Shown: one piece after another, positions 11,901 to 20,483 of the stretch
How the letters are laid out: every line of letters begins with the position of its first letter
Position numbering within the stretch: the stretch's first letter is position 1
Origin: Amphimedon queenslandica
Lineage: Eukaryota; Porifera; Demospongiae; Haplosclerida; Niphatidae
Direction: 5' to 3'
Length of the DNA stretch: 37,946 bases
Assembly (NCBI RefSeq): GCF_000090795.2
Contig: NW_003546647.1
Location: forward strand, 54,753 to 92,698
The notes under the pieces: model-generated
Seen by the model: the letters and a program-made list of their open reading frames with translations, nothing else
Databases searched by the model: none
Told to the model about the DNA's origin: nothing
Made by a program: the position numbers and the translations under genes

Positions 11901-13309
11901 CGAGCTATTGGTTGCTCTGTTACTGATAATATGGTGGAGGAACTAACAAGAGGAGACAAAGCAACGATTGACAAACTAATAATAGAATTAATTAAAGTGA
12001 GACTGTATTAATTAGTGGGTGTGGTTGACCACGCCTCTGTCTCCTCCCTCCAGTCTCGTGTAGTCCATATGCCTGGTATGGAGGATGAGCCTTCAAGTAC
12101 TTTTAATGATTTGAGTACTTTAATGTCCAAACTAGGACTGGCCTATACTGATAGTGAGGAGACTAATGGAGGAACTGGAACTGACTCAAGTAATGGAGGA
12201 GGAGGTGAGACACTGGGGCTGGGATATTAACGTATAATAATTTATTATTACTGAGTAGTATTAGTATAATTTTTGTTAATTTTTTTGTTATTCACTGTAT
12301 AGCAGGTAATTTTGGAGGGAAGAAATTTTGATTAATTGTGCTAAAATTTTATTAGTTTGTGGTCGGAATTTGTGTCCATGCATGTGTCATTGAGCATGTA
12401 CATAAGGTACAAAATGGCGTGTTTTAATTTGACAAATGGCTACTATATTAAAATGCTAAATTCCCCGAAATTATTTTCCTCCAAAATTACCGGCTATATG
12501 GTGTTCTTATGATGATATCAAATTCCCAATATGGCGGGTGGTTTAGGAGGAGGTGTATCAAGATCATGGAGAGATGAAGCAGTTAATGTTAGTAGGTATA
12601 AAGATGGAGGACTGATGGTAAGGACTGATGATGAACATACACCTCATTCAGTTACTGGATCATGGAGGGAGGACAAGAAAACACCAGAAATAGGTACAGT
12701 GACTGATAATACAGTATAGCTTTAATTGAACAGTGTTTTAAGACTCATTTACAATATTAGACTAGGTCAGTGTACTGTCAATTTTTAATTAAAAGTGTGG
12801 GCGGTTTGACGTTTTGACTTATGCTTTATATTAGAATTGAATCAAATTTAACTGACCAGTGTCAATGTAACGTGAGGACTAGCATATAATATTGTCAATC
12901 CACCTTTATTTGATAAACTGTAATTGAAATATTCTCCTAATTATTAAACCCACCAATCATTAATGTACATGTTCATAGTACATGTACATATACACAAAAT
13001 TGTCAAATTAAAAATCATCAAATTCATTTTATTGAAAATTACTAAAATGAAGTGTTCCTAAATTAAAGTGCTGTACAGTAAAAGTAGTAAAATTATACTG
13101 AAGCATCAAAATGTACTATAAATGGACACATGAATATTGTCACTTTTACATGTTATTAATACTTCTCTCTCCCTCTCCTCTCTGTATCTACAGATCTCAG
13201 TAAACCTAGTCTTGATGCTAATCTGTCATATGAGGAGAGGGCGGCCATTAGAAGAGCTGAGAGGGAGAGGAGAAAGAAAGAGAGAGAAGCACTGGCTGTC
13301 CCTAAATAA
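7172..13309 (+). CDS. Smoothelin-like protein with CH segment (11 exons)
   Basis: Exons 7172-7219, 7346-7467, 7827-8517, 8564-8623, 8943-9068, 10665-10848, 10899-11007, 11768-11996, 12054-12204, 12547-12693 and 13194-13309 join with matching phases into 660 residues. The N-terminus (LEGLDEAALNAKLKAAESYE, then DRAAIRKALRDLKKSK) fits the smoothelin motif. A Ser/Pro linker leads to a ~155-residue Glu/Arg/Lys-rich segment (about residues 107-260), probably a long single helix. Exons 7-8 resemble a fimbrin/plastin CH domain (LCKLINKSVRHTVDLRAL, EENMLLVVESARAIGCSV). The last exon repeats the smoothelin motif (LDANLSYEERAAIRRAERER) and ends in VPK. Smoothelins bind actin in contractile cells; the same role in sponge contractile cells is inferred. 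Vertebrate smoothelin has its CH domain last; here it precedes the second motif. The start is an ATGG with no competing upstream ATG in frame. Confidence 0.82.
8845..8938. repeat. (ATT)n microsatellite before smoothelin-like exon 5
   Basis: About 94 bp of nearly pure TTA/ATT repeat ends a few bases before the acceptor TTCTTAG at 8942, so it forms most of the pyrimidine/AT tract of that intron. Open frames through it are repeat artefacts. Confidence 0.9.
9182..9535. mobile_element. Decayed MITE-like inverted repeat in an intron
   Basis: TAGCTGGTAATTTTGGAG near 9183 is nearly complementary to CTCCAAAATTTCCAGCTA near 9517, giving an 18-bp end repeat with one mismatch. The interior repeats AT-rich words (GCAAATTT, CATTTGTCAAAAT). 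The ends resemble those at 12293-12503. Outer borders and TSD are unclear. Confidence 0.45.
10135..10305. repeat. Dispersed-repeat-like stretch with GGACACCTC words
   Basis: The stretch has spaced copies of ACGGACA/GGACAC-type words (CTTAATGGACACTC, TTTAACGGACAGC, AAAGGACACCTCTGTATAAC, TGTCCATTATATAGAGG). I read it as a decayed interspersed or tandem repeat. Family unknown; no coding frame supports a gene. Confidence 0.35.
11047..11690. repeat. ~177-bp tandem intron repeat, about 3.7 units
   Basis: The word AAATGGCC recurs at 11131, 11309, 11486 and 11662, giving periods of 178, 177 and 176 bp. Each unit holds TAACTTGAAAAATT, ATCAGCTCAAAC, CAGCATAAG and AACCATGGGCTATA. The array fills most of the intron between exons 7 and 8 of the smoothelin-like gene. 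Almost the same unit recurs at 35305-35993 in another gene, and a related reversed unit at 24590-25045 and ~34700-34872. Confidence 0.9.
12293..12503. mobile_element. 211-bp MITE in an intron of the smoothelin-like gene
   Basis: The ends CACTGTATAGCAGGTAATTT (12293-) and the complement of CACCATATAGCCGGTAATTT (-12503) match over about 26 bp with three mismatches. It belongs to the same CCATATAGCCGG-ended group as the element at 5312. It sits 43 bp before the exon acceptor at 12546. Confidence 0.7.
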
Positions 13310-13314
13310 TGAAC

Positions 13315-13319
<5 letters not shown>

Positions 13320-13364
<45 letters not shown>
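13320..13364. repeat. (ATT)n microsatellite in a 3' UTR
   Basis: About 45 bp of ATT repeat starts 11 bp after the stop codon of the smoothelin-like gene and should lie in its 3' UTR. Confidence 0.9.
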
Positions 13365-13365
<1 letters not shown>

Positions 13366-13499
13366 ATTCATTGTGTGTGTGTTTTGTATTCTCAGTCTAA
13401 TAGTATTCAGTGTTTCAGACTCACTTCATTATTAATTCATTTATTTTGTTTTTTGTTATTTTTAGTATTAAGATAATGACATTAATTAATTCTTATTAT

Positions 13500-13557
13500 A
13501 ATAAAAAATAGCCAAACCCTATAAGCCCTAGTAATAATAACAATACATAAGTTTATT
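13500..13557. terminator. Facing poly(A) signals of two convergent genes
   Basis: AATAAA at 13500-13505 (plus) fits the smoothelin-like gene, about 190 bp past its stop. On the minus strand AATAAA at 13557-13552 follows the NLR stop codon directly. The two 3' ends therefore face each other within about 60 bp and may overlap. Signals are inferred from the hexamers alone. Confidence 0.5.
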
Positions 13558-16500
13558 TTAATCGATTATTGGTAGTGGTTTGTGTGGTTGTTCGTTTCTG
13601 TGTCTATCAATCAATGTCTTCTTTTGATCTTTAAGAGTATCGTCCAGGAGACGAGATGCCTTTAAATGAATATATTCAAGTGATGGATGGATGAAGATAG
13701 TTTCATATAAATGTTGTACTAGTTCTATCCAATTAGGTTGAGATAACTGATCATTAACATATTCACATTCTATCATCAGTAGTCTGATGGTTGTATGTGA
13801 CTGTAACGTGTTAGTAACAGCAGGGAGTGCCTGTTTAAAAAACAATGGTGTCATTATTTGTTCCTTCTCTTCCTTACTACAGTTCCTGTACAACTGATCT
13901 GGTTCGAAGTTCACTTTAAGTTCTGTGAGATTGTTCTTTTGAGAGATGACATTAATAAAAGTTTTTATCTCTTCATTCAGTGGAATGGATACACTCAACT
14001 GCTGTAGACTGGTGTTGTGTCTGAGACCAGTTGTTAGGAAGGACAGGAATGAACTGGGAATGGGAATGTCACTCTTCCATTTAATATCAGTCTCAAGGTA
14101 TTTCAGTGTTTGGTTTTGTGTTAGCATGTCTTGTAGACTAGTACCCATACTGCTGGTATATACTCTCTCCTCCTTTATCTTCACACTCAGAGCTTTAAGT
14201 GTAGTATTGGTTTGTAGAATAGTAAATAGTTCAATAGCACTCTCAGCTGTGTCTAATGGTAAAGTCAGTGTATGTAGACTGGGATGAGAGAGAAATAGAA
14301 GATGTGGTGGGTATGGATCATATAGTATTAGACAGTGTAATCCTTTGATATGTGGTGATGTCATCAGTTCACTACTACTCCATCCTCCTATCTCTAGAGC
14401 AGTCAGTGGTGTGTTCACCTCTACTATATTCAGTGATGATGGTAGGAGTTCATCAGGTATGTTCAGTGAAAGAGCTTGTAATGTGTTGTTGTCCTTTAGT
14501 AACTGCTCTATTACTCCATCAGGTAGATGAGAAGGAGGAGCATTATAAACACCTATAGTTAGATCTAATGATGTTATTATTTTATTTCTTGTTACTCCTC
14601 TAATGACACTGATAATGGTACTTGTTATTACATTCGTTCCAATATACTCAATCTTCATTTCTTGTAGTGTTGAATTCATTTCTATACATTTCTCAAGTTC
14701 AGTGCACTTATATGTATTACCAACTGTTGGTATAGTAAGAAAAAGATTATAATGATAAGGATCATAATGATAAGGTATAGGACTGAGCATTATTAAGTGC
14801 AGTATCTTCAATTGAGGAAGATTGAGGAACTGTAACAATACAAGACTGGGATAATATAGACCATTAGATAATTCACAGTAGCACTCCTCAATATTGTGTA
14901 GAAGTGATGGTTGTAATAATTTGTGTATTACATCATCAAAGGGTTGATCATACCTTACCTCCAATCTCTTACACTGGGTCTGTAGTGAGCTATTGGTTAG
15001 TCCAGCAATGAAGACTGATAGTTTCTCGAGTAGTTCCTGGATAAATACAAATCGGTTAGATACACAGTCCAGATGCAAGTGATTCCATGTTGTGTTGGAA
15101 TTGTTTATACAATAACTGAGACACAACCAGTCAAACAATGATAATGATACTCTATCATCATCCAGACACAATGAGTGGTTGTTGATGGATTGTGCTAATA
15201 CTTGACATAATGTTGTGTTCTGTGATTCATATAGGAGTTGAAGAAGAAGAATGGGAAAATTGTCAAAATATTCAGATCTGATATGATTATGTCTAATATC
15301 AGGATTCTGATAGAAATAGGAGAAACAACAAGTCTTAAATCCAAACAATGGTTTCCTCTTACACTGTAAGTCAAGTTGTTGTATGTTAAAATACTGTTGA
15401 TAGCTCTCATGTTCAAGGTGAGTTAGACCTGCCACAAACCTCAGACACATTCGAAAGTGATCATCATCAAAGTGATCCTTAAACACTTCCTCTGTCTTCT
15501 TCTCATGCTTAGCTATCCACCATGCAGCTAGAAATTCCTGTATACTCAAGTGAAGGAACTGATACTTCTCATCATCATATTCTGTGAATGTTGTCATCAA
15601 TCCAAGATAGTCTTCCTTGACTGCCTCACTCAGTGACTGTAGTTGATGTGAAGAGAATGTCATTGTTGTATTAGCCAGGTTAGTATAAGCTAATTGACAC
15701 ATCTCTTGTAAAGGTTTAGCTAATTGTGATGGTAATGAAGAAAGACTACCTAAAGTATGTGGGTTAATGTCATGTCTTTTAACATGTCTTCTAATAGTTT
15801 GTAGGATAAAGTTCTCATAGAGTTGAGTGAGTGTTGCTGGTAAGTGTCCTCCTTCCTTACAATAAACTAAGATGACCATGGAACAGACTAGTGGTATATA
15901 ACACAATGATTGGACATCATTTCGTACTTTAAGATCATTAATGAGTTTCGCTGCTAGTTGTGAGTCCTTACTGCTTTGAGTAGTTGTGAAATGTGATTTG
16001 TAATTTGCATTCCCCAATAATGGCAATTTTTCTTGTTCAGCCTTTTCATCAATGAGTTCTTGTGCTAGTTTTGTATTTTTTTGTAGTGTTTGTATAATTA
16101 CTGTTGATATTTCTTCCTTAGAAAACCCAATGACCTGAACATGTCTACTGAGAGTATCCATTTTCAAAAGTGAAGAGGAGGCATAGCTACGAGAGGTAAC
16201 AATTACTGAACATTGGTCTAACTTCTCTTTACAAATGATACTAGCAGCTAATGAAGACTGTCTGAGTTGTTCACTTAGTTCATCCCAACCATCAAAGATT
16301 ATCAGTAATCCTTCTCCATTCCTCTTCTCAAACCATTCAGCTACCATGGGAACTTCATAACGTTGACACACAAACAGGTCAGCTAGTGTAGTAGCTGTAG
16401 CTATCTTGCTATTCCTTAAAGGACAGTAAAGTACCAAGTCATACTGTTGGTGTAGAGGTGGTCCATTAGACCACATGTTTAACAGTTTACGACAAAGTGT

Positions 16501-18594
16501 GGTCTTGCCAATACCAGGAGGACCGTCTATTACTACTCTGAGAGACAGAGAACTGTCTGTGGGTTGGAAGACATCTTCAACACTTATCTCTTTGTTTCCA
16601 GTTAATTTAACTGTTTCATCAACTTCTCCTCTTAGCAGATGCCAAGCTGATTCTGCTTGTGTGCTGGAGTCTTGTTTTTCTACTAGTGCTAGTCTTCCAA
16701 AGAAATTTTTTCCAATTCTTGGTGGCCAGTCCATAGCAACAATAGGTTGGTGTTTGTAGTGTTGTCTCATATTGTCAGCATATCCTTGAACATCATCAGG
16801 TATTGAACTAATGGATGTGACGTCAGGTATAGCCTGACCTAATGTATTGAGATTATAATGACTACAAGTAAATAAAAAAAAAATTAAAAATGGAAAAGTA
16901 GTAGGATTAAATTGTAAAAAAGTAAAGAAACAAGAGGGTACTTGCAAAGTGGTGTGATAACAAATCCTACATCACTGCATGAAGAATATAACCCAAAAGC
17001 ATTGTAATTATCCACACAGGCTACTACATATGAAGCCATGTCTTTCATGCAGTGGTGTAGGATATCTTCTCACACCAGTTTGCAAGTACTCTCTTGTTTC
17101 TTTACTTTTTCCCATTTTTAATCCTACTGCTTTTCCATTTTTAATGTTTTTTATTTACTTTATAATATTGATCACTGATAATGTACACACACACACACAC
17201 ACTCACCTAACTGGTGTAATATAGAGGTAGTAATATCTGTTAGTGTACGATGTTGTTGGTTCATTAATACTCGACACATTTCAGTTAGGTAGTGCTCTGG
17301 ATTGAAAGAGGATTCCAACTGTTTTTCAATGACATTCATAAGGTTGGCAGCTTTAGTATAATTATCAACTGCTGGTACAAGCATTTCCTGTTTAGTTTGT
17401 TGTGGTATCAGTTCTTTAGAGTACAGTGCATATGCTGTTCTTGGAATGTCAATAGAAATACTATCAACAATTTTACTAGCATGAGTCCTTAATATATCCT
17501 TTGGATTACCTGCAGTAGTGTATCAGTTAATGAGTGTTGTATTAAGTGTATGTTTACCTGATGTAGTACTAGTAACAGGTTCAGAAACTGATGATGATAC
17601 AGTAGATACTACTAGTACAGTACTAGTAGGAGCATCAGTATTACCTATTGCATGTTAAATATAATTATTCATAATTATTATAAATACATGATCATACCTC
17701 CTGTACATTGATGTACTTGTAACTGATCATTACTATTAATGGTTTGTGACAAATTGAGCTCTTCTGTTATATAATCATTATTACCTATTATAAATTTAAT
17801 ATAATTATAATAACAATCATGCCTCATATACCTCCTGTGCATTGCTGTACTTCTAGCTGATTACTAATGAATTGCATTAGTTCGGTTTCTTTCCTTCTTT
17901 TTAATGCTAAAATCACATCCTTCCATTTTGCATTTTTATTAATATATAACCATTTTGTGATGAGCCTTTTCTTTTTATGATAGAGATCAGTTTCTGATTG
18001 TTCAATTATTGTAATAATATCTGCAGTCAATCCTGGTAACTGTCGTCCAAATGGCTGCCAGTCAACAAGTGGCTCAAGCCATTGAAGCAGCAAGGTAATG
18101 TCAGGTTTATCATCAATCATAGGACCAGGATTGAGTTCAACATCTCCTGATAAGAGGAGGAGCATACGTAGACAAACGATCAAATAGAGATCACTGTTAG
18201 TACTACTGCCTCCAGGTAAGACTACTGACTGGAGGTAATTTGTATCAGTAACAGTAACACCAGTAGTACATTGTACTTGGTAGCAGTTACCTAAAAATAT
18301 AATACCAGTAAATATAAAAGTACAAAGTTGCAATTGTTGTTTACCTGTTGGAGGAATCATTAAGATGTGTCTTAATAAAGAGAGAATGTGAAAGAGGAGG
18401 AGGAGTAAAGCAATAAGAGACAGAGCTGCTGCTGGCAGTTTAGATGTCTTCTCTCCTGATGTAGTACTGCCTGACTTGCTGTCTACTGCAGCTTTGAATG
18501 AGTGAGAGTGGTGGCCATTAGCTGGTCTACTGGAGGCAGCTTGACAGTAGTTCCACAGTCCAATACTTGCTCTCCATTGAGAGACATCAATCAT
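13558..18594 (-). CDS. NLR immune receptor: TM-2A-Death-CARD-like-NACHT-LRR
   Basis: Exons 18594-18345, 18290-17832, 17784-17698, 17644-17558, 17509-17207 and 16838-13558 join to 1488 residues; all five introns are phase 1. Residues ~50-80 form a hydrophobic helix and ~120-133 a second (LYLIVCLRMLLLLSG), ending in the 2A motif at residues 132-139. A Death domain follows (about 143-230: WLEPLVDWQPFGRQLPGL, DIITIIEQSETDL, KWKDVILALKRR). Two 29-codon Ser/Thr-rich exons lead to a second death-fold-like exon (about 295-395). The last exon has NACHT: Walker A GPPGIGKTT, Walker B LLIIFDGWDEL, sensor VIVTSRSYAS, winged-helix FLHLSIQEFLAAWW, then irregular LRRs. NLRs sense intracellular danger and oligomerise through NACHT. 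A TAG lies 9 bp upstream of the start ATG, in frame, which fixes that start. Domain order is seen; ligand and partner are unknown. Confidence 0.88.
16883..17145. repeat. Long inverted repeat (hairpin) in the NLR intron
   Basis: Two arms of about 98 bp (16883-16980 and 17047-17145) are complementary at roughly 85-90% by eye, separated by 66 bp. The left arm starts ATTAAAAATGGAAAAG and ends ATCACTGCAT; the right arm starts ATGCAGTGGTG and ends CCATTTTTAAT. It fills most of the 368-bp intron before the NACHT exon and would fold in the pre-mRNA. It could be a foldback transposon or a hairpin RNA precursor. Sponge microRNA hairpins can be long and intronic, but nothing here shows processing. Confidence 0.75.
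17183..17203. repeat. (AC)n microsatellite next to a splice donor
   Basis: A run of ACACAC ends 2 bp before the minus-strand donor GTGAGT of the NLR exon at 17207; the intron therefore begins GTGAGTGTGTGT, a GU-rich start that could affect splicing. Confidence 0.6.
18121..18144 (-). other. 2A ribosome-skipping motif DVELNPGP in the NLR
   Basis: Codons GAT GTT GAA CTC AAT CCT GGT CCT encode DVELNPGP, preceded by LRMLLLLSG. This fits the full D(V/I)ExNPGP consensus with the usual hydrophobic run before it. At such sites the ribosome often fails to form the Gly-Pro bond and continues, giving two proteins. Skipping here would release a 139-residue membrane-prone peptide and a 1349-residue NLR starting with Pro-Met. 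2A-like sequences are known from some viruses, non-LTR retrotransposons and N-termini of sea urchin NLRs. The motif is certain; activity is inferred. Confidence 0.85.
18291..18344 (-). other. 54-bp in-frame retainable intron of the NLR gene
   Basis: The segment begins GTAAAC and ends TTTTTAG, both plausible splice sites in phase 1. Its length is divisible by three and it has no stop, so retention keeps the frame and adds 18 residues containing a hydrophobic core (LCTFIFTGIIFL) just before the 2A region. Either splice form could be real. Confidence 0.6.
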
Positions 18595-19214
18595 CTTGTA
18601 CTATATAGTATGGAGGACAATGAGAGAGTTCGGTAAGTTAAGATGTAGCTATGGACTTACATCACAATATAAAGAAAGCGCAGGATTTAAAAATAATAAA
18701 AGAACAGCTATCTTGCAACAATAAAGATCTATAGTAACCAGCCTTCTATAAAGTCTTTCAATAAGTACAAAACAGTTGTAGCCTGTAGAGTATCAGCGGA
18801 GGGTGTACCAATTGATGGGTGCACTAGTACTCCAGTAGAAATGATGAGTGTATTGGTCTAAAAGTGGGCCGTGTATTGGATGTAGCACACCTCGTGATAA
18901 TAGTTAAACACATCAATAACACTGAATATCATATTACACTATACACTAGCTGATAGCTGTTATTGGATATCAGTGATCATGATTATAATATTCTTTATTA
19001 GGTAGGGAGGGGAGGTGATGTAAAGTCATGAAGTGAATTAATGTCCTCCATATCACAAGCTGCTCAATGCTTCATCAATGGACTACTGATTTAATATAAT
19101 AGAGTTACCTTATAAGGACATTATCCTAATATGGTCAACCAATAGGTACATATGATCATCACATGTACATCATCAATACAATGTACATATAATGTAACTG
19201 GGTAATACATGTAT
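18595..19214. other. Upstream region of the NLR gene
   Basis: No coding gene seen. A CArG-type palindrome CCTTATAAGG lies at 19108-19117, followed on the minus strand by a possible donor (GGTAAC), so a non-coding first exon of the NLR gene may lie here. The rest is AT-rich sequence of no recognised class. Confidence 0.35.
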
Positions 19215-19790
19215 GTACACAATACTCAGTGACATTATGCACACAATACTCAGTGACATTATGCACACAATACTCAGTGACATTATGTACACAATACTCA
19301 GTGACATTATGCACACAATACTCAGTGACATTATGCACACAATACTCAGTGACATTATGCACACAATACTCAGTGACATTATGCACACAATACTCAGTGA
19401 CATTATGTACACAATACTCAGTGACATTATGCACACAATACTCAGTGACATTATGCACACAATACTCAGTGACATTATGCACACAACACTCAGTGACATT
19501 ATGCACACAATACTCAGTGACATTATGCACACAATACTCAGTGACATTATGTACACAATACTCAGTGACATTATGCACACAATACTCAGTGACATTATGC
19601 ACACAATACTCAGTGACATTATGCACACAATACTCAGTGACATTATGCACACAATACTCAGTGACATTATGCACACAATACTCAGTGACATTATGTACAC
19701 AATACTCAGTGACATTATGCACACAATACTCAGTGACATTATGCACACAATACTCAGTGACATTATGCACACAACACTCAGTGACATTAT
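19215..19790. repeat. 24-copy, 24-bp minisatellite
   Basis: Exactly 24 head-to-tail units of 24 bp (consensus GCACACAATACTCAGTGACA then TTAT), with only two variant positions. GTACAC replaces GCACAC in units 1, 4, 9, 15 and 21; AACACT replaces AATACT in units 12 and 24. Because the period is a multiple of three and lacks stops, several frames stay open for ~200 codons (minus-strand repeat HNVTEYCV); these are artefacts. It lies between the NLR and GT92 genes. Confidence 0.97.
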
Positions 19791-19848
19791 GTCCTCCACT
19801 TCAATGAATCAGTGATATAGGACTGTGACATCATATAATCTGAGGTTA

Positions 19849-19858
19849 CCTTATATGG
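19849..19858. promoter_or_regulatory. CArG-box match CCTTATATGG
   Basis: Fits CC(A/T)6GG and stands just beyond the minisatellite, in a context (GGTTACCTTATATGG) like that of the 19108 site (AGTTACCTTATAAGG). The sequence on both sides of the minisatellite is loosely similar (GTCCTCCA..., ATCA..., TTACCTTATA), so this may be one half of a duplicated segment that now brackets the array. Function is a guess. Confidence 0.25.
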
Positions 19859-19904
19859 TATCACTAATAAGATTAACATCTTCATCACTATGTACATAAT
19901 ATAT

Positions 19905-20182
19905 TACCACATAGCTGAAAAATTTTGCAGTTTTGCATCAAAACTGCCTAAATATAATAATGGTGTTCTCTTAATTTGATGATTTACTATCTTGTCTTTT
20001 CTTTAAGCTGCTCCTTGCCCATAGTCTTGACTGAAATAGTGAGAAATACTGTATCACGTGCTCATGACAGAATCTGCCCCTAATTGCAAAAGTATTATCA
20101 ACAGTTATAATATTGGCAGTTTTATTTTGAACCGCCACTCTGTCAAAATTAATTCTCCACCAGATTTTCTGGCTATACAGTA
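19905..20182. mobile_element. Decayed MITE, CCATATAGCCGG group
   Basis: TACCACATAGCTGAAAAATTTT (19905-) and the complement of TACTGTATAGCCAGAAAATC (-20182) form imperfect inverted ends with TA at both borders. There is no coding capacity. It lies downstream of the GT92 gene that ends at 20484. Confidence 0.5.
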
Positions 20183-20208
20183 AATGACAGTATAGTCACT
20201 TACATATC

Positions 20209-20213
<5 letters not shown>

Positions 20214-20250
<37 letters not shown>

Positions 20251-20275
20251 TCTCTCTTTCTCTCTCTCTTTCTCT
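20214..20275. repeat. (CT)n microsatellite
   Basis: About 60 bp of nearly pure CT repeat, 210 bp downstream of the GT92 stop codon on the minus strand; GA-rich on that strand. Confidence 0.9.
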
Positions 20276-20483
20276 CCTGCACGTGAACTAAATCTTTCTG
20301 TACATAATTTTTGCTAATTAAGCGAAATTTTCCGCTACATGTTAACATGAATATGATATTTATAAAAATTAATAATAATAAATAAATAATGGAGATGGGA
20401 TATTGAGAAATCAATTATAAATTGTAGAATAAATAAATATAATGGTGGTATCTATAAATAAATAATTAATAACAAGTAAAATA

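Noticed and set aside
13946..16759. Several plus-strand frames of 60-110 codons within the NACHT exon
   Set aside because: Antisense shadows of the NLR frame.
19215..19790. CRISPR-like array
   Set aside because: The units are head-to-tail with no unique spacers, and the setting is eukaryotic.
19159..19815. Long overlapping open frames on both strands (repeats such as HNVTEYCV, MHTILSDI)
   Set aside because: They arise because a 24-bp stop-free repeat keeps several frames open; there are no splice sites, start context or domain.
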